Assembly: GCA_910587365.1 (NCBI GenBank) | Contig: CAJUKJ010000020.1 | Span: 1 to 28,173, forward strand | From: an uncultured Christensenellaceae bacterium | GTDB taxonomy: Bacteria; Bacillota; Clostridia; Christensenellales; Borkfalkiaceae | Direction: 5' to 3' | Length of the DNA stretch: 28,173 nucleotides | Program-made: the position numbers and the translations under genes | Shown: positions 1 through 7,996 of the stretch, in pieces | How positions within the stretch are numbered: the first letter of the stretch is position 1 | How the letters are laid out: the number at the start of each line of letters is the position of its first letter | Notes under the pieces: model-generated | The model's input: the letters and a program-made list of their open reading frames with translations, nothing else | Databases searched by the model: none | Told to the model about the DNA's origin: nothing

Positions 1-52
1 ACCCACGCAACCAGCTTGGAAGGCTAGTGTTCTACCATTGAACTACACCCGC
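1..52 (-). tRNA. tRNA-Gly (anticodon UCC), 3' part cut by window edge
   Basis: Read on the minus strand, the sequence starts GCGGGTGTAG (acceptor strand from base 52 down), then a D arm GTTC-AATGGTA-GAAC, and an anticodon arm CTAGC-CTTCCAA-GCTGG carrying anticodon TCC. It runs out of the window at the start of the T arm (GGGT). The 5' end is firm; the T loop, acceptor 3' strand and any CCA lie beyond base 1. Confidence 0.95.
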
Positions 53-167
53 ATAGTTTTTCCGCACAACTCAATGCTAAAAGATTATATCAAATCAAAA
101 AATTACTGTCAACTTATTTTCAAAGCATAACTGTAAAATTTGAAATAAAATATACCTGCAACAACTG

Positions 168-192
168 CGCCCCCGTTAAGAAAACGGGGGCG
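168..192. terminator. GC-rich stem-loop between tRNA-Gly and the surface-protein gene
   Basis: A perfect 10-bp stem CGCCCCCGTT / AACGGGGGCG with a 5-nt loop lies just after the stop of the minus-strand gene at 210. The better T tract (TGGGTTTTATT) is on the plus-strand side, so termination of the minus-strand gene would rely on a GC-rich hairpin with a poor U tract. The direction of action is uncertain. Confidence 0.55.
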
Positions 193-209
193 TGGGTTTT
201 ATTAAGGGG

Positions 210-1400
210 TTATTCAGCCGAAGGGGGCTTTTTTTGCTCTTTTTCCTTTGCTTGTTTTTTTCGCTTGTCCGACAGTCCGATATGGGCGATGTAGCCTACC
301 GCAACGAGTACGAGTACGACAACGGCAAGCACTAAAAGCACTGTTTTTACGTTGTCTTTTTCGCTGTGGTCGGGGTCGGGGGTAACGGAAGGCTTTTTAT
401 TGTCTTCGATTATATATTCGGTAAGGAACCCGTCCGCGACGTAGCCGACCTTTGTTCCGTTTTCCGTCATATATAAAACCTCGTAATACGCAGAACCGAG
501 TACTCCCTCGTATTCAAGCTTGTTTAGTACGCTTACGATGCTTCCTGCCGCGTTGTCAAAGGAGGACGTACCAATTATAACGTAAGGCGAAGCGTAAATT
601 TTGTTTCCGATTATCGTTGCGTTTTCAAACTCTTTTTCCACGTAGCAATTTACTTCGGCTTGCTCGGTTTTCGATTTTAACAGAATATAGCTTTCGTCGC
701 CTATTGCGATAATAGAGGCGTTGCCTGTTTCGCATAGGAGAAGTGCGACCTTTTTTTCGCTCACGGTAACCGTATCGCCGCAGACGAAGTATTCGTCTTC
801 AAGCTCGGTCAAGTCGACCTCGGTCATATACGTGCCGGCTTCAACCGTTACGAATTTAAGCGACGAATAGTTTTTAAGTGCGTAGGGGGATTGTCCGACG
901 CTTATTTTCTGCGTTGCGGAAAAGTCTGCGTATTCAAGGCTTATTTTCTGTTCCGCCGCACCGTTAAAGCAATATAACGAGTTTTCCTTGACTGCGTACA
1001 CCTTGCCGCCGTACTGTTTCAGGTCTGTATAATTTCCGCTGAACGTGTGCGGGGTTTTGGTTGACGTGTTGTAGGCGGTAAGCGCGCCGTCGCCGTCGAA
1101 GTGGTACAGGTAAGAGTCCAGCGCGATGCTTTCCTCGGAGGGGTTGAATTCGTATTTGCAGTCTTCAAGCGTGGTTTCGCTTAAATTCCCGTTTTCAAAC
1201 ACGTAGACCCTGCTGCCTTCGGCGAATACGTAAGTTTCCCCGTCTACGGCATAATCGCTTAAAGAAGAAAAGGTCAGCGACTTTATAAAGTCCGTATCCT
1301 GCGGATATATTGTGTTGCTTTCCGCTGCGAATGCGGTAATTGTACCTATCGCCGAAAATGCGGCAAGCAACGCTGTTGTTAGTGCTACTAATTTTTTCAC
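210..1400 (-). CDS. Membrane-anchored surface protein: signal peptide, beta-rich ectodomain, C-terminal TM
   Basis: Not matched to a named family. The N-terminus is a classic export signal (KKLVALTTALLAAFSAIG, ending TAFA-A). About 320 residues of short beta-strand-like repeats follow, with alternating phrases such as YVFAEGSRVYVF, YLYHFDGDGALTAY and YAVKENSLYCF that suggest a beta-propeller. An SH3-like stretch follows, ending VGYVADGFLTEYI. A TM segment is at about residues 351-376, then a ~20-residue Lys-rich cytoplasmic tail. An ATG at 1424 would add eight polar residues. I prefer the GTG at 1400, because it puts the basic residues directly at the start of the signal and lies 6 nt after a TATAAT box that falls inside the longer frame. 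The layout matches the proteins at 2014-2694 and 12195-14546. It probably sits on the outer face of the cell membrane; function unknown. Confidence 0.8.
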   Translation of the reverse strand: MKKLVALTTALLAAFSAIGTITAFAAESNTIYPQDTDFIKSLTFSSLSDYAVDGETYVFAEGSRVYVFENGNLSETTLEDCKYEFNPSEESIALDSYLYHFDGDGALTAYNTSTKTPHTFSGNYTDLKQYGGKVYAVKENSLYCFNGAAEQKISLEYADFSATQKISVGQSPYALKNYSSLKFVTVEAGTYMTEVDLTELEDEYFVCGDTVTVSEKKVALLLCETGNASIIAIGDESYILLKSKTEQAEVNCYVEKEFENATIIGNKIYASPYVIIGTSSFDNAAGSIVSVLNKLEYEGVLGSAYYEVLYMTENGTKVGYVADGFLTEYIIEDNKKPSVTPDPDHSEKDNVKTVLLVLAVVVLVLVAVGYIAHIGLSDKRKKQAKEKEQKKPPSAE

Positions 1401-1406
1401 GATTGA

Positions 1407-1435
1407 ATTATACCATATATTCATAATAATTACAA
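1407..1435 (-). promoter_or_regulatory. Sigma-A promoter giving a probably leaderless mRNA
   Basis: On the minus strand TTGTAA (1435-1430), a 17-nt spacer, then TATAAT (1412-1407). The GTG start at 1400 begins 6 nt after the -10 box, where transcription would be expected to start, and there is no ribosome binding site between them. Confidence 0.6.
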
Positions 1436-1596
1436 AATATTTTGATAAAAAATTTTTTTTAATTTTTAATTTGTCCGTTTGCTGTCATATTATGCGGTTA
1501 TAATAAACTTGACAAAAACAAACAAATGTTCATTTTTGGTTAAGTGAAATTTACGCGGATTTTGCTTTACCGTGAAATGGAAAACGGAGAATAGGA

Positions 1597-1980
1597 TTGA
1601 AAGAAAAAAAGATACTGAAATTTTATTTTTTTGCGGAAAGCCTTGACAGAGCTTTTAACAACCTTATTTTAAATAACGCTTGCGCCGCATCTGTGGGCGG
1701 GGAGAAGAGCGCGGAGATAATTTTAAGTCTTTTGGAGGAAAAGAAGGAACTCGGCAAGCTGTGGGATTATATCGGGGGAGTTATTTCAACACTTGCGCAA
1801 GATGAGTCCGATTGCCTGAAAGAATATGCTTCGTTGCGCTGCGCTTTGAAAAAACTTGACGGGGAAAAGGTAAAGTCCATAAAGCGTGCTGCGGTAAAGT
1901 TTGCGCGCAGGGCAAGGCGGGTTGAGGCGTTCAGGGAGGCGTTGAAGCTGGTAGACAAGTATTATTGTTTAATAAATTAA
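1597..1980 (+). CDS. Hypothetical 127-aa helical, basic protein upstream of the capsid module
   Basis: Not recognised. It starts at TTG 1597 with GGAGA six bases upstream (1586-1590). The protein looks all-helical with no signal or TM segment. The C-terminal half is strongly basic (KSIKRAAVKFARRARRVEAF), which would suit nucleic-acid binding. Phrases such as ESLDRAFNNLILNNA and KLWDYIGGVISTL suggest a small helical bundle. It lies on the same strand as the capsid operon, 776 bp ahead of the terminase gene, with one opposite-strand gene between. It could be a phage-derived regulator or part of the packaging machinery (a stand-in for a small terminase), but position and basic charge are the only support. 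Confidence 0.65.
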   Translation: MKEKKILKFYFFAESLDRAFNNLILNNACAASVGGEKSAEIILSLLEEKKELGKLWDYIGGVISTLAQDESDCLKEYASLRCALKKLDGEKVKSIKRAAVKFARRARRVEAFREALKLVDKYYCLIN

Positions 1981-2013
1981 GCGATTAAGTACGAGCTGAA
2001 CAGATGAATATTT

Positions 2014-2694
2014 CTACCTGTCGGGACGGAAATATTTAGACTTTCTGCTTGTGAAGTAGATAAGTACCAGCGCGGCGGCGGCAAGTGCGGCAAGCGCAAG
2101 TCCTATTAAAAGTTTAGAGTTGGAACCGCTTTCTGTTTTGTCGTCGGGCGGGGGTGTGGGTTGGGGGAGTTCGTTCAAGGGGTAGTCGTCGTTTGCCCCG
2201 TATATGTAACCGAACGTTCCGTCGTAGTAGACGTATGAATATGCGGATGCTCCCGAATAATATGTGCCGTAAAACGCTACGGTAACGTTAAGCTCGTTTA
2301 ACACGGGCAGCGAGCCGATGGGCGGGGAATCGGGCTTGAAAGTAACCGTAACAGGCATATCCAGGTAAATGTTTGCGGGCGGTTCGTCTATGGGTGTAAG
2401 GTTTGCCGAAAGACAGTATCCGTAAAGGGCGCGGTATATCGAGGTATCCTCGGCGTACTTGACGTAATACCATTCCCCGTCGGATGAAAGTATTTCAACG
2501 CAGTATGTGTAGGGGATTGTAAACAGCGCGTAGTTTAAATCTTTACGTTCACAAAAATATATATCGCGCGCGTCGGCACGCGCGTATCTTGTGACACGTG
2601 CGTGGGAAACCGTTCGCGTTGCGGGTAGCAGGAGCGGGGACAGTAATATGAGTGCGGCTATAATAGCGCATAACGTTAACTTAGCGGCTTTCAT
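2014..2694 (-). CDS. Membrane-anchored protein with two SH3-like domains
   Basis: A 226-aa protein with an N-terminal hydrophobic signal (LTLCAIIAALILLSPLLLPA). Two bacterial SH3-like modules follow at about residues 35-103 (with EILSSDGEWYYVKY and GYCLSANLTPID) and 108-175 (with YSYVYYDGTFGYI). Then come a Pro-rich linker (PQPTPPPDD), a TM helix at about 195-214 and a 12-residue basic tail. SH3-like modules of exported Firmicute proteins often bind cell wall, so a wall- or membrane-facing role is likely, but no catalytic domain is present. It is divergent from the terminase gene, with only 62 bp between the start codons. A TATAAT (minus, 2708-2703) lies 8 nt before the ATG with no ribosome site between; the -35 is poor. 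Confidence 0.8.
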   Translation of the reverse strand: MKAAKLTLCAIIAALILLSPLLLPATRTVSHARVTRYARADARDIYFCERKDLNYALFTIPYTYCVEILSSDGEWYYVKYAEDTSIYRALYGYCLSANLTPIDEPPANIYLDMPVTVTFKPDSPPIGSLPVLNELNVTVAFYGTYYSGASAYSYVYYDGTFGYIYGANDDYPLNELPQPTPPPDDKTESGSNSKLLIGLALAALAAAALVLIYFTSRKSKYFRPDR

Positions 2695-2756
2695 ACCCGA
2701 AAATTATAAAGTATATAACCAAGAAAAAATACTGTTATTTTGTCATAAAAGGTCTT
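2695..2756. promoter_or_regulatory. Divergent intergenic region: SH3 membrane protein / capsid operon
   Basis: Sixty-two AT-rich bases separate the two opposite start codons. The minus-strand gene has TATAAT at 2708-2703. For the plus-strand terminase gene only a weak ribosome site (AAAGG, about 2748-2752) is visible, and I see no convincing -35/-10 pair. The capsid operon may therefore need an activator, be poorly transcribed, or be read from further upstream. Confidence 0.4.
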
Positions 2757-4202
2757 ATGAAGAGGGAAGATATTTTAATCCGCCTTGCCGAAGTCGAAAA
2801 CGAACTGAAAAGACGGCGCAATGACGGGGAAAAACTAAACGGATACAATAAGTGTAAACGGCACAAAAAGCAGATAGCTTTCCATAAATGCAAAAAGCGC
2901 AACCGCTGGGTGTTCGGCGGCAACCGCTCGGGGAAAACCGAGTGCGGAGCCGTGGAGTGCCTGTGGCTTCTGAGGGGGATACACCCCTACCGCAAGAACA
3001 GGCAAAACGTGTTCGGATGGGCGGTTTCGCTTTCAACGCAGGTGCAGCGCGACGTCGCGCAGGCGAAGATATTAAACTATCTGCCTAAAAGCTGGATTGC
3101 GGATATTACTATGCTTTCGGGAAGGAAGGACAGCCCCGCGGGCGGCGTCATCGACCAGATAAAAATAAAAAACGTATTCGGCGGAATTTCCACGCTCGGC
3201 TTTAAAAGCTGCGACCAGGGAAGGGAGAAGTTTCAGGGTTCGTCGCTCGACTTCGTATGGTTTGACGAAGAGCCGCCCCGCGATATTTACGAGGAATGTC
3301 TTATGCGCGTTATGGACAGGCGCGGCGATATTTTCGGGACAATGACCCCGTTGAAGGGTAAGACCTTTATATATAACGAAATATACCTGAACCGCAAGCG
3401 CAACCCGGAAATCTGGCACGAGTTTATGACCTGGGAAGATAACCCCTTTCTCTCCAAAAAGGAGACGAAGCTTTTGGAGGGCGCGCTGGACGGCAGCGCG
3501 CTGGACGCAAGAAAGTTCGGTAAGTTTTCCGACGGAGCTGGGCTTGTTTATCCGGAATTCGACGAAAGCGTACACGTTATAGAGCCTTTCGATATCCCGC
3601 GTGAATGGCAGGAAAATATTTCAATAGACCCCGGTCTGAACAATCCCCTTTCCGCGCACTGGTACTGCGTTGACTGGGACGGGAATATTTACGTGGTTGC
3701 GGAACACTTCGCAAGCGGAAAGGATATTGATTTTCACGCACAGGCGATAAGGCAGATAAGCAAAAAGCTCGGGTGGAAAACCGACGGGCGCGGCAGGCTG
3801 TACGCGCTTATAGACAGTGCGGCGAACCAGCGCACGCTCGCCTCTTCAAAAAGCGTTTCCGAACTGTTTTACGAGAGGGATATACTCGTCGATACGAACG
3901 TGAACAAGGATGTGTTTTCGGGGATAGCGCGCGTTAAAAGCTTTTTGAAGCGCGATAACGGCGAGGGGAATATTTACATTTTTTCAAACTGCGTGAATAT
4001 GATTGACGAGTTCAAAACTTACAGCTGGGCGGAGGGGGATACGCCTAAAAAGGTCGATGACCACTGTATGGACGAATTGCGGTATTTTATTATGAACCGT
4101 CCCAAGCCCGCGGAAAGAGGGAAGGAGGAACTTTCGGTAATTGCCGCGGATAAGTTAAAGCGAATACGGAAGAAGAAAAACGACAGGTTAACGGAGAGGT
4201 AG
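2757..4202 (+). CDS. Phage terminase large subunit (TerL)
   Basis: DNA-packaging motor: the ATPase pumps DNA into the procapsid through the portal and the nuclease cuts the concatemer. The 481-aa length is normal. Motifs are in order: Walker A GGNRSGKT (54-61), Walker B FVWFDE (166-171), a coupling region at GTMTPLKG, and an RNase H-like nuclease with acidic positions D291 (SIDPG), D353 (LIDSA) and D434/D435 (KVDDHCMDE). Both active sites appear intact and the frame is unbroken. The first ~50 residues are helical and Lys/Arg-rich. It starts at ATG 2757 with a weak AAAGG site. It is the first gene of the capsid operon; no canonical small terminase lies upstream, and the next small gene (4211) is one candidate partner. 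Confidence 0.93.
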   Translation: MKREDILIRLAEVENELKRRRNDGEKLNGYNKCKRHKKQIAFHKCKKRNRWVFGGNRSGKTECGAVECLWLLRGIHPYRKNRQNVFGWAVSLSTQVQRDVAQAKILNYLPKSWIADITMLSGRKDSPAGGVIDQIKIKNVFGGISTLGFKSCDQGREKFQGSSLDFVWFDEEPPRDIYEECLMRVMDRRGDIFGTMTPLKGKTFIYNEIYLNRKRNPEIWHEFMTWEDNPFLSKKETKLLEGALDGSALDARKFGKFSDGAGLVYPEFDESVHVIEPFDIPREWQENISIDPGLNNPLSAHWYCVDWDGNIYVVAEHFASGKDIDFHAQAIRQISKKLGWKTDGRGRLYALIDSAANQRTLASSKSVSELFYERDILVDTNVNKDVFSGIARVKSFLKRDNGEGNIYIFSNCVNMIDEFKTYSWAEGDTPKKVDDHCMDELRYFIMNRPKPAERGKEELSVIAADKLKRIRKKKNDRLTER

Positions 4203-4210
4203 AGTAAATT

Positions 4211-4468
4211 TTGGAAGAGGAAATAAAGGGTGCGCTGAAAAAGTGCGCGGTAGGCTTCGGGACGAGCGAGGTGGTGGAAGAGTTCTGTATGGAGGACGGC
4301 GAACTGAGGCTTGTAAAAAAGAAGGTAACCCGGCGCGACGTCCCGCCCGATATAAAGGCGGTTAAAATGCTTATCGAAGAAAGCGGCGTTGACGGACTTT
4401 CGGATAAGCAGCTTGAAGAGGAAAAAGAAAATCTTTTAAAAATTTTGAAGGAGGAGAAATTTGATTAA
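4211..4468 (+). CDS. Small conserved-looking phage protein between TerL and portal
   Basis: An 85-aa, highly charged protein starting at TTG 4211, 8 nt after the TerL stop, with GGAGAGG at 4193-4199. Its last 8 nt overlap the portal gene, so it is translationally coupled. The layout is a short helix (EIKGALKKCAVG), a beta-like central part ending KLVKKKV-type (RLVKKKVTRRDVPPDIKAVKMLIEE is the densest stretch, about residues 33-56), and a Glu/Lys-rich helix. I recall similar small genes next to terminases in clostridial prophage regions (memory, not checked), but I know no proven function. Being next to TerL and lacking a recognisable small terminase elsewhere, it could be a terminase accessory or DNA-recognition factor. 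That is inference. Confidence 0.75.
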   Translation: MEEEIKGALKKCAVGFGTSEVVEEFCMEDGELRLVKKKVTRRDVPPDIKAVKMLIEESGVDGLSDKQLEEEKENLLKILKEEKFD

Positions 4469-6263
4469 CAACGAAACATCCGCGGACGAAAAGCTCGCGG
4501 AAGAAGTGACTGAGGACTTTTTGCAAAGGCAGGAAGAGAGAAGATTTATCGAAAGGGGCTGGCAGCTTAATATGAACTTCGTCGGGGGCAACCAGTACTG
4601 CGGCATCAATTCCGCAGGCGAGATTTACGAAGAGGATAAAAAGTATTACTGGCAATCGCGGCGGGTGTTCAACCATATTGCCGCAACGGTGGATACGCGG
4701 TGTTCAAAGCTCGGAAGAATACGCCCCTCGCTTGCGGTAAGGGCGGCATCCGCCGAAGAGAGTGACAAGCATTCCGCAAGCCTTGCTTCTGCCATACTGT
4801 CCGCCGTATTCGAGGACGGAGATTTGGACGGGGTTATTTCGGAGGCTTCCGTATGGTCGGAAACGTGCGGCACGGCTTTCTATAAGGTGGTCTGGGACGC
4901 CGACGCAGGTTCGGCGGTAGGCGTTGCCGCGGACGGAAAGGGCATTAAACAGGGCGGGGTAAAGGTGTTTGCCGTGTCGCCGTTCGAGATATATCCCTAT
5001 TCGCTGACCGAGCAAAGCCTGTATGCACAGCCCAGCATAATTCACGCAAAGGCTATGTCGGTGCAGGATATATATTCGGCTTACGGCGTTAAGCTTGCCG
5101 GCAGGGATATAGAGGAATTTTCGCATTCGGGCGGGGATATGCCGGGGATAAAGTCGGTAAGGCACGGATATGAGCTGGTTATAGAGAGGTACGAGCGTCC
5201 GACTGCGGACAGACCTGATGGCAGGCTTACCGTCGTTGCAGGCGGAGTATTGCTGTTTGACGGCTCGCTTCCGTATATCAACGGGGAGAACGGGGAAAGG
5301 ATTTATCCGTTCATTAAACAGTGCGCGCTTCCGCTTGCAGGGAACTTTTTCGGTCCGAGCGTGGTGGACCGATTAATACCGTTGCAGCGTGCATATAACG
5401 CGGTAAAGAACAGAAAACACGAATTTTTAAACAGGATTTCAATGGGAACGGTTGCCGTTGAGGACGGCTCGGTAGACGTTGACGAGCTTATCGAAGACGG
5501 GCTTACGCCCGGTAAAATAATAGTTTACCGTCAGGGCGGCAAACCGCCCGAAATGTTGACGCTCGGCAGCGTGCCTGCGGAATTTTCCGAAGAGGAGCAA
5601 AGTCTTTTAACAGAGTTTTCTAAGGTTTCGGGTACGGGCGAGTTATCCGAAAACGCGGACAGCTTTTCGGGTATCACTTCCGCAACGGGCTTGCAGCTTG
5701 TTTTAGAACAGGACGAAATAAGAATGGACTATGCCTACAGCCAGATTAAGAGCGCGGTAAAAAATATCGGACGGCAGATACTCCGTCTTTACAGGCAGTT
5801 TGCAACCGACCTCAGGCTTTTGAAATTTGCGCAGAACGATACGCTCAGCCTATATTATTTCAAGGGCAGCGATATTTCGTCGGACGACGTGGTTTTGGAA
5901 GCGGATGCGGAAGTTAATTTGTCGCCTGCGCAAAAGCGCACGGTTATTTACGAGATGTTCGACAGGGGACTGTTTTCCGACGAAAACGGGAAAACGCCCG
6001 TGTCGGTCAAAAACAAGGTTCTCGAGCTGCTCGGCTACGAGGGGTTTGCGGGCGCGCGCGATTTGGCGGAGCTGAACAGAGCGCGGGCAGGGGAAGAAAA
6101 CCTGAAAATGAAATCTGGCAGTGCGGACGTCAAGGATTACGACGACCACGAAACGCACATTGCAGAACACATTGCGTTTCTGTTAACGGAAAACCCGAGC
6201 GCGGAAACCGAAAAGAGAATATGCGCACATATAGATATGCACAAATCAAAAATTGAAAATTAA
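4461..6263 (+). CDS. Phage portal protein
   Basis: A 600-aa protein of podovirus/P22-like portal size. Portals form the ring at one capsid vertex through which TerL packs DNA and to which the adaptor binds. Features: an N-terminal acidic helix, then WQLNMNFVGGNQY, a central beta-rich wing and stem (residues ~130-420), a helical region with GITSATGLQLVLEQDE near 410-430, and a C-terminal tail with a His-rich signature (DDHETHIAEHIAFLLTEN and AHIDMHKSKI). Similar DxHxxHIxxH tails occur on many Firmicute phage portals (family knowledge from memory). It starts at TTG 4461, directed by AGGAGG at 4449-4454, overlapping the upstream gene. The frame is intact. Assignment rests on size, order and general character rather than one catalytic motif. 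Confidence 0.85.
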   Translation: MINNETSADEKLAEEVTEDFLQRQEERRFIERGWQLNMNFVGGNQYCGINSAGEIYEEDKKYYWQSRRVFNHIAATVDTRCSKLGRIRPSLAVRAASAEESDKHSASLASAILSAVFEDGDLDGVISEASVWSETCGTAFYKVVWDADAGSAVGVAADGKGIKQGGVKVFAVSPFEIYPYSLTEQSLYAQPSIIHAKAMSVQDIYSAYGVKLAGRDIEEFSHSGGDMPGIKSVRHGYELVIERYERPTADRPDGRLTVVAGGVLLFDGSLPYINGENGERIYPFIKQCALPLAGNFFGPSVVDRLIPLQRAYNAVKNRKHEFLNRISMGTVAVEDGSVDVDELIEDGLTPGKIIVYRQGGKPPEMLTLGSVPAEFSEEEQSLLTEFSKVSGTGELSENADSFSGITSATGLQLVLEQDEIRMDYAYSQIKSAVKNIGRQILRLYRQFATDLRLLKFAQNDTLSLYYFKGSDISSDDVVLEADAEVNLSPAQKRTVIYEMFDRGLFSDENGKTPVSVKNKVLELLGYEGFAGARDLAELNRARAGEENLKMKSGSADVKDYDDHETHIAEHIAFLLTENPSAETEKRICAHIDMHKSKIEN

Positions 6264-6277
6264 AAGGAGAAAAGGAA

Positions 6278-6709
6278 ATGAAGGATAATCTTACGGAGAA
6301 TGAAAAAGTTACGGCAGACGCCGCGGAGGCGGAGAACGAAAAAAATGCTGCGGCAGAACTTGGAAAGTTCAAGGACGTACAGACCCTTATGAAAGCATAC
6401 TCCGATTTGGAGGCCGAATTTACCCGACGCAGTCAACGGCTGAAAGAATTGGAGAAGGGGAACAAGGCGGACGGTCTGCCCGACGGGGCGGAGAGTGCGC
6501 CCTCCCCAACAGACGAAGAGGAGCTTTTAAAAAGCGCGCTCGGTAACGCTAAAATCCGCGACGCGGTCATAGGCGAATATCTTAAAGGCGTGTCGGAAGC
6601 TAAGGGCGTTCCTCTCGTTGCGGGCGGCGGCGGTGTTTCCGCCCCGCGCAATACGCCCAAATCCGTCAAGGAAGCGGGCAAACTTGCACAACAGTTTTTA
6701 AACAGTTAA
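6278..6709 (+). CDS. Capsid scaffolding-like protein
   Basis: A 143-aa, very charged, low-complexity protein, 14 nt after the portal gene with AAAGGAG upstream of ATG 6278. It carries a coiled-coil-like stretch with FKDVQTLMKAYSDLEAEFT followed by RRSQRLKELE (about residues 31-59), a flexible Pro/Gly/Ser linker, and a short C-terminal helix (KEAGKLAQQFLNS). This design of long helix, disordered middle and short C-terminal helix is typical of scaffolding proteins that bind coat subunits and are released before packaging. It lies directly between portal and major capsid, the classic scaffold position. At 143 aa it is short compared with P22 gp8 (about 300 aa). A protease domain is absent, so the capsid may mature without a dedicated prohead protease. 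Confidence 0.8.
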   Translation: MKDNLTENEKVTADAAEAENEKNAAAELGKFKDVQTLMKAYSDLEAEFTRRSQRLKELEKGNKADGLPDGAESAPSPTDEEELLKSALGNAKIRDAVIGEYLKGVSEAKGVPLVAGGGGVSAPRNTPKSVKEAGKLAQQFLNS

Positions 6710-6792
6710 ACATTTACGGTAACACACACTCACGGCGTTTGTTTTTCAAGGAAAAATAAATGCGTGAAATCAAATTATAAGGAGATTTTAAA

Positions 6793-7944
6793 TTGATAAC
6801 TATTCAGAACGCCGACGCGGCGTTAAAGGACTATTACCTCGACGCCGTTTCGGCACAGCTTAACGACGGCATTTCGCCATTCTTTTCGGCGATAGAAAAA
6901 AATGCGGACAACGTTTACGGCAAGGACGTAAAGCTTGCGGTCGTGCGCGGTTTTTCGGGTAACGTAATGGCGGGCGCGGAAGACGGGGATTTACCCGACC
7001 CGTATAAGAACAGATATGTAAACATTACCGCACCTTTGAAAAACCTTTACGGTACAATAGAAATAAGCGACAAGGCATTGCGCGCCTCGCGCGATTCTTC
7101 GGGCGCGTTTGTAAATTTACTCAACGCGGAAATGGAAGGGCTTGTTTCAAGCGCGAAGCAGAATTTCCAGCGTATGCTTTTCGGTAACGGCTCGGGCAAG
7201 CTTTGCACGATTAACGACGACAGGACGACTACCGTTTTCGAGGTGGACAACGTAAAGGAATACTTTACGGGTATGCAGGTTGATATTTACACCGTTATCG
7301 GCAAGCTCGCGGCAAACGGCATTTACATAGAAAGCGTCGATAAGGCGGCGGGAACTATAACTTTAAGCAGCGCGGTAACCGACCCTTCGGCGGGCGGCTC
7401 GGTTTACGTACACGGTTCGAAGGATACCGAGCTTACGGGTCTTGGCGCGATTTTCGATTCAACCGAGCTTTACGGCTATACCAAATCGGCTAACGCGTAT
7501 TTCGCGCCCTATAAGGTTGACGCGGGCAAGACGCTTACCGAAAGCGTTTTAAGCGACGTGCTTGATTATATGGAAGAGAACTTCAACAGCAAGATAAACG
7601 TAATACTCTGTTCTTACAAGACAAGGAAGATGATTGCCGCGCTTATAGACGCGAACAGAAGGGTGGTAAACACCATTGACGCGCGCACGGGCTACGGTGC
7701 GGTTACTGTCAACGACGTTCCCGTATACGCGGACAAGTACTGCCCCGACGACAGAATTCTGTTTCTCAATTCCGATGACTTTTCGCTTCACCAGCTTTGC
7801 GACTGGGAATGGTTAGAGGACGAGGACGGTAAAATTTTAAAGCAAATTCCCGGCAAGGCGGCTTACAGCGCGACGCTCGTCAAGTATGCCGAGCTTATCT
7901 GCCGCAAGCCCTGCGGACAGGCTATGCTTTACAATTTCCGTTAA
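6793..7944 (+). CDS. Major capsid protein (HK97-fold type)
   Basis: A 383-aa protein starting at TTG 6793 behind AAGGAG (6779-6784). The pattern fits HK97-fold coat proteins. There is an N-terminal helical arm (QNADAALKDYYLDAVSAQLN), an E-loop-like region (about 40-75), and a long spine-helix region (SDKALRASRDSSGAFVNLL). An inserted beta domain lies at about residues 150-215. A P-domain/A-domain part includes SYKTRKMIAALID and VNDVPVYADKYCPDDRILFLN. The VNDVPV-YADKY phrase followed by a buried beta strand is very common in clostridial phage coats. No cleavable pro-domain is evident. The 83-bp gap before it is the longest upstream gap inside the operon and could hold an extra promoter, though I see no good match. 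Confidence 0.85.
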   Translation: MITIQNADAALKDYYLDAVSAQLNDGISPFFSAIEKNADNVYGKDVKLAVVRGFSGNVMAGAEDGDLPDPYKNRYVNITAPLKNLYGTIEISDKALRASRDSSGAFVNLLNAEMEGLVSSAKQNFQRMLFGNGSGKLCTINDDRTTTVFEVDNVKEYFTGMQVDIYTVIGKLAANGIYIESVDKAAGTITLSSAVTDPSAGGSVYVHGSKDTELTGLGAIFDSTELYGYTKSANAYFAPYKVDAGKTLTESVLSDVLDYMEENFNSKINVILCSYKTRKMIAALIDANRRVVNTIDARTGYGAVTVNDVPVYADKYCPDDRILFLNSDDFSLHQLCDWEWLEDEDGKILKQIPGKAAYSATLVKYAELICRKPCGQAMLYNFR

Positions 7945-7961
7945 GACAAAATAAAGGAAAG

Positions 7962-7985
7962 CCCCGCGCAGACGAAAGCGCGGGG
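7962..7985 (+). promoter_or_regulatory. GC stem-loop between major capsid and adaptor genes
   Basis: A perfect 8-bp stem CCCCGCGC / GCGCGGGG with loop AGACGAAA lies between the coat-protein stop and the next ribosome site (AAGGAGG, 7987-7993). There is no T tract, so it looks more like an attenuator or mRNA 3'-end stabiliser that sets a high coat-to-adaptor ratio than a full terminator. Confidence 0.55.
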
Positions 7986-7996
7986 TAAGGAGGTTT

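Noticed and set aside
1..52. tRNA-Gly as attachment site for the capsid module
   Set aside because: Integration normally uses the tRNA 3' end, which points away from the module and lies outside the window; no direct repeat or integrase is visible.
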